This document shows positions 50,387-61,534 of a DNA stretch of 64,000 bases, one piece after another. Source of the stretch: Isoetes taiwanensis. Lineage: Eukaryota; Streptophyta; Lycopodiopsida; Isoetales; Isoetaceae. Location: the NCBI GenBank assembly GCA_021234155.1, contig JAJEKV010000035.1:12466407-12530406 (forward strand), written 5' to 3'. The first letter of the stretch is position 1, and the number at the start of each line of letters is the position of its first letter. The notes under the pieces are model-generated. The model saw only the letters and a list, made by a program, of their open reading frames with translations. It ran no database searches and was not told where the DNA came from. The position numbers were made by a program, and so were the translations under genes.

Positions 50387-50830
50387 AAGGTGCACCCTGG
50401 ACTACCACAATCGTCGGATTCGTCGATCCCCAGATCGTATGTTGGCGCCGCACCTCTCGTTTCACTTATAGTCATTTATGATTGGAGACGCCTATGGTTT
50501 TGAAATATGAAATACAATTTCGCCTAAGATTTTGAGGGAATATCGAACCTTTATACAGCTTTGCCTAAGATTTTAGAATGTGAAATACGGGGGCTCAAAC
50601 CTCTACCAAAATAACTCAATATTCTAATAAGACTACTTTAACCAATATGCCCAGTGAGCTAATGTGATTATTTTTTATCTTGAATCTATGTTTTTTTTTA
50701 TAACAACCCATTCAATTGTTTTAGGGATATATGGTCTATGGTTTCAGGAATTGTTATTTTTTACATCCATATCAAATCCCCTTGGAACCCCCTGTTATTT
50801 TGCTACATATTTTTGCTATAATTTGTCTGA
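50387..50830 (+). repeat. Dispersed repeat, copy 2
   Basis: Counterpart of 40702-41060, in the same orientation. Inserted within the 3' portion of the minus-strand LINE, between the helical segment and the zinc-finger segment. Confidence 0.75.
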
Positions 50831-52499
50831 GTCTCTTCGGCATATTTGTGGAAAGATACTTTTCATCACCATAATGCTCCATCTTATTAATCGACAAGTG
50901 TGACATCCTGCTCCCTTGTTTTGCCCATAAAATCTGGATTGCAAGCCGCTCTACCATTGCTCGGGTCGCTTCCTTATCTACTGGCCAATTGCCTCTGTCA
51001 CTCCCCAACGGTTTGCCCACTCTTTCATATCGTGAAACCACCCCCGATCAGTTGATGCCAATAAGGCTTGGTGGGATAACCTACTGTTTGGCTGCTCTAG
51101 AACTCTATTGACAAAATTAATTGTCTGATAGAGAGCTTCTAACTCAAGAGGGAACATCCCAGTCTCGGCTAGCATAATTGCATATGGTGTGGTGTTTTTT
51201 ATACCAAGTTCTCCATATAAGAAAAGCTTTTGGACTGATTCAATTTGTCCCCATAACTTCTGAGACATACTTGGCTCTCAAATGGGTGATCCATATAAAA
51301 TCACTGTCTGAACTAAGGTGTTATACAAGTGTTCCTTCAGTATCCAATTATTGAGAAACAATCTTGAGCACTTTGAAAACATGGCATACAAGGCAAATTT
51401 CCCTTCTCATACACTCCTTCCAACTATATAGAGGCAAAATCAATGCCTAAGTATTTGAATCATTCCACTGTCTCAATTTCGTATCCCTTATAAAGAAAAC
51501 TTGGCCTGTTCCTGGTTCCAAAAACTGTGACTTTCGTCTTCGCCACATTTACCCTCATTTGTTTTGTTGTGCAAAATTGTTCCAACCTGTCTAGATGCGC
51601 GTGCAGAACTGCTTTCTTATTGGCTAATAAGACTACATCATCAGCATATAATAACAATTGTATCACATAATCCCCAAGCATAGTACCTAATAAAGCATGT
51701 GAATGCAACCATTCATCAAGTTCATCGATGAAGAGCCCAAACAATGTAGGTGACAAAGGGCAGCCTTGGCGGACTCAGATGTTATTTCTAACCATGTACT
51801 CATATCCCTGGTTAATATCACTAAAACTTCAGAATATAACTGAGATACCACTCCTTCGAGTTCATCATGGACACCTATTCGTGTCATTCTCTCACCTAAA
51901 CCCTTCCTGGGAACCGTATCAAATGCTTTCGCAAAATCAACGAAAGCAACATAAAGAGCCTTATTTGGATCCTTTGCTCGTTCTATCAAGACACGGAGTG
52001 TCAGTGCGTGATCGAAAGTATTATGCCCCCTCCTAAAGCCAGCTTGGTACTGAGAACACTTGCCCTTTTCTTCTGTCCACATGCTCATTTTATTCTCTAG
52101 CTTAAGGTACCCAGAAGCTTGGTGAATGTGCTCCCAATTAAAATGGTTCTATAATTCTGTGCCATCTTCTTATCTCGTGTTTTATAAATTGGATGCACTC
52201 TATTCACCCTCCAATTTTCTGGAAGCCCATATCTGAGGCTTTGATTTAGCAAACTTGTCAGAGTAGTAAGGGTCTGATGGCCTCCCCATTTAAACAATTC
52301 AATCAGGCCATATACATCATGTGCCTTATTATTATTATCCATTTCTGATAGTGCCTCTCTGACCTCTGCCTCAGAAAACATATCTATGTTGGTTGCCGAG
52401 AATTGCATATTTTCTGTCCCTTCAATAGCATAGATACTTTTGACCATTTAGAAGGCCATCATGATCCAATTTGGGCAATCTGGCCTTCCCTATAATGCT

Positions 52500-53080
52500 C
52501 TCCAAAAACCCGGGGGATTCACCTTTGATCAGCGTATAACCCATGAGAGTTCAACGGAGGGGTGTTTTTTAGACCATTTGCATACGTATACTTAGGGGTT
52601 AGGGGTGTTTTAGGCACTGATTTGAAGCAATATCTATATACAGAGGGGTCAAATTGCCTTTCAAAATTGCGTATACAAGGGGGGTTTTTTGCTACCCTCC
52701 GAACGCAGATGCCATACCCGGGTAAAAGCATGTTAGGGTGTCCCTTAAAAAGTATTATTTAGTGACCAAAAAAGTACCTAAAAAGGTAGCCAGGACTGGG
52801 TACTGGGTACCTATGTAATATCTCAATATAAGGTATGTCTTAGAACTTTTTATACATGTATTGGTCTCCGATAGGATTATCTTTATCTTAACTTTGAATA
52901 TTAACACGTCCTTGACTTTTATTTTGGAATTTTGTATTAGTTTTAATGAAAAGAAAAATGAGAAAGTACCCAATTCTGAAGTACCTAGTGTATGTACTTT
53001 TGCAGGTTCCAAAAGTGGTACACCCTAACATGCTTTTACCCACCCCCCTTATGTATAAGTGAAACCCCCGGGTCCAAAAA
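52500..53080. mobile_element. Small inverted-repeat element in the LINE
   Basis: Perfect 22 bp inverted arms at 52720-52741 (gggtaaaagcatgttagggt then gt) and 53020-53041 enclose about 280 bp of AT-rich non-coding sequence. Further out, cccgggggattcac (52509-52522) and gtgaaacccccggg (53060-53073) are also inverted partners with one mismatch, so the full element may be about 570 bp. LINE coding sequence (PKTFW on one side, PGFLESIIGKA on the other) lies outside it. The target-site duplication is unclear, so the superfamily is unknown. Confidence 0.75.
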
Positions 53081-53661
53081 GTCTTTGGAGATTCCATAAG
53101 TTGCTTTTTTAATTCTAGCTGCTTATCCTGAAAAAAACACGCTTTTTTTTGTCTATATACATTTCGTAGGCAGCTTTGCCCTTGCCATGCATTGATAGAT
53201 CTACCAAGTGGGCGTTTGCTGGTGTAACCAAAAGTCTGCTCTGCTGCATGAAACAGTACCTGAGAGAATTGTTGAGCATCTGCTAGAAGTTTCCCTTTCA
53301 ACCACGATTCCGTTATTTTGAAATTATTTCACTGTCATTTTTTTTACCTCGAGTTTTTTCCCTATGTTTTGAACAAGAAATTGCGTCCTGTATTTTTTTT
53401 TTAATATGAATTGGTGGCAATACTGCACCATTTATTGAGTGTGTTAGAAATTGGTGACAATAAAACCATGGTAAAAAGTAGAGTGTATACTGGGAAGAGC
53501 AAGGCCAAACTAATTTTGCATCAAAAAACATCTTTTATATTCATATAAGTTATGTACATGTACAAGTATTTTTACAAATCTGAGTACATTTTCATTGACA
53601 GTAATTTTTTACAATCAGATCATAGTCTGTAGGGTTTGCTTTTCCTTGCAAATCTGGTCTA

Positions 53662-54990
53662 CTACTCAGGAAAGCAGGCACTGTAGCGGCTGATATGTCT
53701 ACGTTCAAGCAACACTTGATGGGTCATCATCCACCAAACAATCTGCTCTTCTGGAAATCCTTCTATCACCTCCAAGGCCTCATGTATATTCTTGATGAAG
53801 ATATTTTTTGCTCCATGTTGTGGTTGACGAACAATCCCACAATTATCTTAATCTAAAATAATATAGAAATCAAAGTTCTTCAGCTCTGGAACAACTTCTT
53901 TAATTTCTAATATATTGTTTCTCAGCATGGATGACCATATACCAATGTTGGCTCTGTCCTTCAGATGGCTCAATAATTTGTGAACACCAAGTATTGGATA
54001 CACCTATTTGGTCTTTGTCTCTAGAACCCCTCCAGAAAAAGGAGGTGCAGCACGGTACTCTGCCTTGGAGAAGGACTTGATAAGAACTCCATTCAGGTCG
54101 AAGAGGATAAGTTTGTTGTTATTTGAAGTAGTCTCCTCTCTGCACAATGCACATTTTTAGTTAACAAAGTTTTTTGGAATTCAAGAATAGTACATTCGCG
54201 TTACGCGCGTCATGCTAAAATAAATGGTCGATATAAAAACCAACTCGTGTTGCGCACGGTATGACTTACTCTTTCGTGGGTGAAGTCGCCTTTTCTCCCA
54301 TCCTGGATGTCCTATTTTGTTCTTCAGCTCTGATAGGAGTAGGATCAATTTATTCAGGAAGAACAAAAGCATTCTGTATATCTGGTTCATGTGGATTTAC
54401 CTCAAGAATTCTCTCCTCTTCTGATAAGGCCTGCGCCAACTTCTCCTAAGTTAGTGGATCCATGATTGGTGGCGATTTTGATGATGGACTTCCTGATTCA
54501 GATTCACTTTCTTCAAAAGTAGACTCTTCATCATAGATAGTTTCTTCTGAAGTGCCATCCCTTGCATCCTCCTCCTCAGACACTTGCTCTGCCTCCTTCT
54601 TCTTTCTCTCCTTCTCTGCATCCTTTTGCTGATTCTCCTCTATGCTTGCTCCTCTTGATATGTAAGATGATGCTTCTCCACATCGGGATAATACAGCTCC
54701 AAAAACTCTTTCTGCTGCTCAGTGGCCACCCAGCTTTGAACTTTTCTGCCATTGGCGAGAGCTTCACGCCCAACCCTACCATTGACAAAGTAGTCACAGA
54801 CTAAGCCTGGTAAGCCAAAATAGTTCAGAGCTTTCTGGCCTGGACACTGGCCATAGCTTTGGAACCGTGCACAAAATGTATCTTCCCAGGGGCAAAGGAA
54901 TGATGGAGTGTTGGAAGTTAAATTGTATATGGGGAAAAGTTGAATAAACTCAAAAGCTGCAACAAGGAACTGCAAGTTTTTTCTCTAAAA
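53662..54990 (-). pseudogene. FCP1/NIF-like domain gene with TAA/TAG stops
   Basis: Exon 1 (about 54990-54270): ALNYFGLPGLVCDYFVNGRV, VATEQQKEFLELYYPDVEKH, then after one frameshift (near 54650) a charged run (EKERKKKEAEQVSEEEDARD) and ESESGSPSSKSPPIMDPLT. Donor GTAAGT at 54269 and acceptor ending at 54140 join in phase to exon 2: SNNNKLILFDLNGVLIKSFS, GVHKLLSHLKDRANIGIWSS, MLRNNILEIKEVVPELKNFD, ending FPE and TAG. FDLNGVL and GIWSSM are the HAD FCP1/NIF-type phosphatase landmarks; the second Asp of DxDx(T/V) is Asn, so catalysis is doubtful. Four internal stops (TAG after PLT, TAA after VLPE, TAG after KTK, TAA after IILD) all sit where Gln would read well. Confidence 0.65.
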
Positions 54991-54999
54991 TAGCAAGGA

Positions 55000-57900
55000 T
55001 TTATCTTAAACATATATACAAATTCAACATATACTCATTGAATAACACATTGTAGATTGTGGGGTCAATGACGTTTGTCACACAAAAGCTTTATTATTTC
55101 CATGACTCAAGCTACAGGCGAGATGGTAAGAGAGGAAGAGATGACACAATGTTAGCTATGAGACTAGGATCAATAGAACAACACCACAAAAATTACGGGA
55201 TCCCACCAATACTCCAAAGAATGACCAGAAAAGAAAAGGAATCATGAAAGGCTCACAATACTTTAGATACCAATAATTAACCTTGTGCATGCTCAAAAGG
55301 CATGACACGCAACCTCACTGACAATCAAGAGATGATTCAAAATAGCTTGTGGATTCTCCAATGAGCAGTTAAACTAATGTCTTCCTTTTCCACCCACCCA
55401 ATTTGCTGTGAGACATCATCAAGTGAATGTAGACAAATAGATAGTACCTCCTGTGACAACCTACATTCAAAATTCAAAGCATAATTAACAGCTACTTGAT
55501 GAGCAGAAACTACATGGCTTTAGTAGCTTCCTCATTACAATAAATTGTAGCTTCAAATCAGTAAATGCATTACCTCAATTCAAAGCATCAAATGCAATAA
55601 TATATGATGAATTTTAAAGCTAATCAATATAAAGCACGGCAAAACTTCGTCCATACTTGGAAGGCTTTAAATGAATACCTTTTTGTAGAAGCTTCCGTGG
55701 CAAGTACTTCTGAACTGAAGTCTTTTAGGAAAGGAACACGGAAAGAACAGAGAGAATGAAGTCGCACTCTGTCCATAGCTACGATCTACCTTGTTCCAAA
55801 AATGTATAAGGGAAGCATAACTACAAAGAAATACATATATCAATCGCTAAGATAGAAGAAAAGATGCCAACGAATATGCATGCAAAGGAGCAGTAGCAGA
55901 TTAGATGCCCCTGTGCACAAAGAGGACTTGAAAAACAATCCATACTCATAAATTTGAAAGAATGCAAGGTATATTCGAGTTAGCTTGTATAACAAAGTTT
56001 GAAAACAATAGAAGCAATGGCAGATGTAGAGCAGAGATTCTACATACTCCAATAAATGCCTCTAAACAAAATAGATAATATAAAAAATTTGCAGGTGGAA
56101 ACTTGGACTCAGCTTCCAATAAAATGTAAGAACAGGAACAAATAATGCAATAGATTCTTAAAGATACAGTGATGTCAAAGAGGGACACCTTCTTAGTAGC
56201 CTTTGCTTCATTGTTACATTACACTCTGCTCCAATATGATGTCATTGCATGGAAAAAAGTCAACTGGAAGTTGGGACATACTTAAACTACTCCAAACAAT
56301 CGAAGCGAAGCAAAAAACGAAAATGCATCTTTAATCTTGCTGACTTTAGCATCTTACCCAGCATCTATTGATTCCTCTTCATCTACCTTTGGATCAGAAA
56401 GCAAAGTGATTGCCTCTTCATCTACCTTTGGATCAGAAAGCAAGTAGCTAGACAGTTAAAGATTGATAGAAAGAACTTGAAAATTTGCAAAAGCGTACTA
56501 TTGCAATGTACCTCTAGAACTTTGCTCTGTTTCAAAACAAAAAACTTAATGCATGCTCAAAGACAATTAAATAATGGTGAAGATATAGGTGCCCACCACT
56601 GCCTTTGGAGCAAAAAAGCAAGCACCAAGCATTCAATTAAAAAAAAAAAGATCAGAATCGTCCTTGCCAAAAAGATATTACCTTGTAAATAGCAAATTGA
56701 AATCAAAGGAGGTGATGCATGCTTCAGTTTGACCTGTAGTAAAAAAATCGTACTCAGATCAACAAAACCCTTTTAAGCAAATCCAAAGAGTTGCAAGCCT
56801 CATACGATGAGAATAATTTAGAGGTGTATTACCTGTGCTCCTTAAATTCGGCAGCAAGGATGCCACTGCACCAACAATTGCCTCCAATCAAAGGAAACGT
56901 CTAAAGGAAGATGGAAAAAGCCAGTGTTGAACATCGCTTGAAGCTGAAGAAAGAGGCGATTGCATGAAATATTTCTGTGAAAATCATTGCAAGTAATATC
57001 CATCCGCCCATAATCATATCAACGTATTGCGAGAAGACTACAACTGTCTCTTGTTGCCGGATTATAATTTTCTGATTCCAAAATTTTGCTTCTTGGCCGG
57101 ATTTTGATGTCTACAAGTGGCCAAAAAAAAGAGGACACACGCCCCCAAAAACTTTTTAAGTAAGTAGATAGCAGTTATTAAACATGTATTGAAGGTTGTT
57201 TATCAACTATCTGCAGGAAACTACAAGTTTGGATTTTGGCAAAATAGGTCAGTAGGTTGGCAAAAAATCCCCACCTATTCGGACTTCTCCCACCTAGGTC
57301 GGCAGGTCGGCTAGGTCGGTAGCTCGGTTCAACTATGCTTGCAGGGTAGAGCCTCTTGTTTCAAAAGAATATATTAAAGGGCACCCAGTCTTTGTACCTT
57401 ACCATAAAGGTGGCTCTTGGCTGCTTGATACAGGAAATGAGCGAGAAAGCATTGGCCCAATCTACTTCAATAGTACATTTCTTGGCATCTGCAGGGGTAT
57501 ACTTGACTTTAAACATTCAAGTCCTTTTTTTTACCTAAGGCTTCTTATTGTAATGCATAAGCCTTGCTTAGCAGGCATGAATGACCAGTGCATTCAAGTG
57601 ATAGAAATATCTCTCTTTACATCCATTTAACCATCAGATTAAGTAGAAAGCTCTGTACATGTTCATTGGGAGATGATGGGTTTGATACATGTTTCTATTT
57701 TGCGCATCCTGACGAAATATAACGAAGTAGGCCTAACGACATTGTCTATCTAGATTGGCATCATTACTTCCAAAACCTTATGAACTTCAAATTGCGTGCT
57801 GCAACTATTCCTGTACGTTGCCCACTATGATTCTGAAGTGAGATGAATATTGATTAGGGCATGTTAAAAATTTTACCATACTTAATAGGAAGTTTCTTCA

Positions 57901-58560
57901 CTAATATTTTCAATTCTTTACTCAATGGAGGTTGGTTGTGCTAGACCAAGAAGGTGGGGGTTGGTTGTGCTAGACCAAGAGGGGGACAGTGCTAATGGTA
58001 GCCGGTTTGCATGCTTAATGTACGATAGATATTAGTCCAAGGTCATGTTATCTACTTTGTTTGCCTCTTTCTTTATGTTCATGATATTATGTTGGCCACT
58101 TCACTGAGCTTATTTGCTTGACTATGTTATTTTTTGCATTTTGGAGGATGTGACTTTTGAGATACATATTTGCAATTAGCTCTGCTACATGTGTCTTAGT
58201 TGGCTGCATAGATAATCGTGCTGTCATGTGTTTGTTCAAACATTCTATTCCTGGATTTCATTGCACTAACATGAAGATGTCTATCAGGTCATATTGTCGT
58301 GGCTTGAGTACTGCACTTGGATACTGCGTTGTTCATAGTACAACACTTATACATGTCTACATGGAGATGCTTAAACAATCACCAAACTCTGAAGGAAAAT
58401 AATGGGGCATATCTTCTCTCTCTTATTTAAGGCTTAATGAAAGATGATGAAATGGCCATCACATTCTGCAATGAAAGGAAATATGACATCGTTGTAAATA
58501 TGGTGAGCAGAGAAATGAGAAAATGGAAAATCTTAAAACAGTGTAATAATCCTATATAAT
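55000..58560. other. Non-coding region with small duplications
   Basis: No gene recognised. Local tandem duplications: 38 bp at 56366-56445 (cctcttcatctacctttgga, tcagaaagcaa), ggtcgg(c/t)a units at 57290-57330 and 35 bp at 57928-57990 (ttggttgtgctagaccaaga). Short open frames (55840-56188 minus, 58157-58402 plus) lack motifs. Confidence 0.5.
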
Positions 58561-58573
58561 AATAACAAAAATC

Positions 58574-58665
58574 GTGTCTATAAGTCACGCTCCATCGACG
58601 GCTAGGGTGGTGCCACATGGCACCTCTTGGACCCTCGGATGGTAAACATATGTAAGCTTTAAATT
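58574..58665 (+). repeat. ~85 bp direct repeat, copy 1
   Basis: gtct(a/g)taagtcacgc, ccatcgacgg, tggtgcca and catcggatggtaaaca-like blocks recur at 59211-59290 in the same order, 637 bp downstream. Only this copy is followed by heat-shock elements. Confidence 0.75.
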
Positions 58666-58680
58666 TTTTAGGAAGAATCG

Positions 58681-58780
58681 AGAAGCTTCTGTTCATTCTA
58701 GAACCTGATTTGGAGTTTCTAGAAGGCCTCTCTACATTCTCTTGCGAGTTCTAGAAGCCTCTTTGGTTTCATATAAAAAG
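58681..58780 (+). promoter_or_regulatory. Heat-shock-type promoter module
   Basis: Three perfect TTCTAGAA heat-shock elements at 58696-58703, 58717-58724 and 58749-58756, plus GAAGCTTC at 58682-58689. A TATA box (tataaaa, 58772-58778) lies 16 bp past the last element, the arrangement of plant HSP promoters. No heat-shock protein or any recognisable gene follows in the next kilobase, so the module is orphaned or drives a non-coding transcript. Confidence 0.6.
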
Positions 58781-59210
58781 ATGCAGGGCGAGCTTGCAAG
58801 GTTGCAAAGGAGTGGAACCAAGATACCGGTCTTAAGAGGTCGGAGTAGAACTGGTTTACTTGAGAGCAAGGTAGCGGCCAATCTGGAACTAGTTAAAAAA
58901 TGGCGATGCAAGCTTATTTAGGGTTCTTATGCTACAGAAACTTGTGATCTGACACTAGCCTACCATCTTTCTCTGCAAGCAAGCCTTCAGATTTCTTCAT
59001 CCACGATCCATAACCGGAGTTATCATCTGCTTTTTAGATGCAAGAACAACTAGCAGTATGTTGCTGTTAGTCTGGACGCTTACCTCATTATTGCACTTTT
59101 GCAAAAACAAGGAGAAGAATATGTCATACTTGGAAAGGGAGAAAAGGGCTCTGAGTCTGGACTGAGTTATTTATGCTTGGTTTTAGTTTGTTTCCGATAA
59201 AAGAAAATAG

Positions 59211-59290
59211 TGTCTGTAAGTCACGCCCATCGACGGCCAGAATGGTGCCATCCTATACATCGGATGGTAAACATGTGCAAGCTTCAAAAT
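59211..59290 (+). repeat. ~85 bp direct repeat, copy 2
   Basis: Partner of 58574-58665. The two copies enclose the heat-shock module and ~550 bp of non-coding sequence, and might be remnants of LTR-like ends. Confidence 0.7.
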
Positions 59291-59964
59291 GGATGCTCTG
59301 GCGTGGAGAATTGCAAAATATTTGTCAAGTCATATGTTAGCATCCGGGCATAAAGACTCTGTGTGTTCATAGTCCAGTCACAGATGAACCATTCGAGGAG
59401 ATGTCGTAGAGGAGGTTGGAACAACCTGCCAAGCCTGTTGCAAGTAGAGTGGTAGGTGGTCTGAGTCCACCTACTCATCTCTACTATCTGTTCCCACTCG
59501 TAAGTGCTGGACAACATGCCTATCCTGTTCTGCCACCAACACATAGTCCACCACACTAGATTTGCTCCCCTAGTTCTCCTATCTACAAGCGTGCTTCGAC
59601 ATGATGCCACAGCGTCAGTCCATTCCATATTACCGGGTCAAAGATACTGCAGAGAGCAGCAATAACTACCTACCATAATACGTGATCTGATTGTCATCTG
59701 ATGCCTGTGGCCAAGCTTCTTTTGAGGGGCATAGTTGCGACATATTGCTAACCAGGGGATCAAATTTCATGGGCTATTTGAGGAGCATTTGGATAGGAAG
59801 GATGGTGCAGCCCACAGGCTAGGGTTTTGGCGCCGCTTCAGTATGAGATATCTCACTCCTCGGGCATCCCTTTCGTACGATTCTTGATGTGTTAGGAGCT
59901 TGCGCAGTGAGCTTTCCAATGGTGTTTGGTATCAGGTAGTTTTCTTGTTGCTTAATCTCCAGAA

Positions 59965-61534
59965 TTGGGATCATCCATTTCGGCCTCCATGGTCACCACC
60001 GCCTGTATGCATTCTTGCTCGCAATTTTCTGCCTCTTTGGCCTCTTTAGTATTATCTCCTAATTCTCGTCGCAATCCACTTGCATATGCCCCTGCCTCTA
60101 TGTATTTGCAATTCCCTCATCTCTCTATGGCATGCACTTCTTCTGCTTCTGACTCTCTACCTCCTCCAACTGCCCCTGCCCCAACTCCTTCGTCTCTTGC
60201 TCCCATATCCTCTTCAGGCCTCTTAACGTCTCCTACTCTTCTCTCTGCTCCCTGATCTGCTCCTAACACTATTGCTCGAGTCTCATAAATGCGTTTCAGT
60301 GATTGGATTAAACGGGACATGACATCTGGTATGCGTTCTGCTCATGTTGCTGCTGCAGTGTCCCTTATGATGGAGAATAACAAAAGAGAGGTGTCTGAAT
60401 ATATGAAAGAGCTGCAGGGTCTTAAAGACCGAATGGATGTTCAACTGCCTCCTGATAACGTGTTCTATGAAGCAGCGGTGTGTTCTAACGCCTTCACGCA
60501 GGCTGGTGTCTCGGTTGTGGAGATAGATCATAGCACAATCTAATATTCCATGCGGTTGTATGTCATTTTACTGGCCAGTTCCTTGATCTCAAGAGGATAG
60601 GATTTTAGTTGAAGCAACATCTGCAAAAGTTGGGATTGCTTCCGCATGAGTCCTTGAAAGTTTTGGATAGGCAAAACAACTATTTCTTAGTGATGCTCGG
60701 GTCGCCTATTGCTGTTGATAAACTAGTAGAACGTGGAGTGGACCCTTTGTGGGGGCATTATCTCTTGTATCAGGCATACACCCCGGGATTTCCTCCTAAT
60801 AAGTCTGGTGCACATTGTATACCCTGTTGGTTTGCATTGGAGGACTTCCCAATTGAGTTGCAGGTTCCAGACTTCTTGATCTTCATTGCCAATGGATTAG
60901 AGTTGCACCTTGCTCATTCTATTGCCAATGGTCCTCGTATTTGTATTTCCCTTCTTGTTGAGGCTTCCCTCCCAAAGTCTGTGGTTTAAAAGTGGTCTTT
61001 TTTAAATACAAATTATCTTTGCTTAACGGCCTAGAGCTTGCCAATATGTTTCTTGATGTTGAGGCCTTCTCTACCTATCGTGTGCGGAGACCCTCCATGC
61101 CCGTCCCTCCTCCTGCTTCTGTCTCCCCTACTTCTACTTCCCCTGCTGCCATCCCTACTCCAACTGCTCCTGCACCTGTCCTTGCCATCACCCCTTCTTC
61201 ATCTTCTGCCCTAGCCATTGGCACTCTACTCGCAACCCATAATTGTCTTTCTTCTGACTAGCAAGAGAGGCTGTACATGATTGCACGCAAGCAAGAGCAC
61301 ATTAAAGAAGAATGGTCCATTGCTCGCATGAAAAAAGCATCTCGGAGGAGGAATAGCTTTTCACTGCAGCCCTCAGCATCTGCTTCTCCTAATCCTGTTG
61401 AACCACCACTCCTCACCAATGTTACTATGCGTCCAATAGCATCGCAGCCACATTGGGCTGATCAAGTGAATACGGAGTTTCATATACATATTGATATGGA
61501 CTTAGAGCATCTTCCACATCCACCTGATCAATGA
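59965..61534 (+). mobile_element. L1-type LINE, ORF1 region (DUF4283-like)
   Basis: Pieces in different frames: a Ser/Pro/Thr-rich stretch (59965-60255), a predicted helical segment (60289-60543) and a DUF4283-like segment (60609-60989) with NNYFLVMLGSPIAVDKLVER, GHYLLYQAYTPGFPPNKSGA, IPCWFALEDFPIELQVPDFL and HSIANGPRICISLL. This is the nucleic-acid-binding ORF1 domain of plant L1 elements. A Pro-rich tail and a basic segment (RMKKASRRRNSF) end with TGA at 61532-61534. That stop overlaps the ORF2 ATG (atga, 61531-61534). Frameshifts near 60545-60610 and 60990-61270 show decay. Confidence 0.8.

Larger units (their letters stand above)
50240..53300 (-). mobile_element. LINE retrotransposon (ORF2), decayed and interrupted
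   Basis: Minus strand. An N-terminal linker (53300-53060) reads SCLRNVYRQKKACFFQDKQL. After an inserted small element come EALSEMDNNNKAHDVYGLIE and NWRVNRVHPIYKTRDKKMAQ, then the RT core: YQAGFRRGHNTFDHALTLRV, YVAFVDFAKAFDTVP with the first catalytic Asp, and LLLYADDVVLLANK (YADD at 51648-51637). A helical segment (51268-50980) follows, then the C-terminal zinc motif LPTEYRLCKLCETNNIEDEV. At least three frameshifts and several stops make it non-functional. The QAGFR(R/K)G and FxDFxKAFDTV style is that of LINE RTs. Confidence 0.88.

Noticed and set aside
52755-53012. Minus-strand open frame of 85 codons
   Set aside because: It lies inside the small inverted-repeat element, is AT-rich and has no motif.
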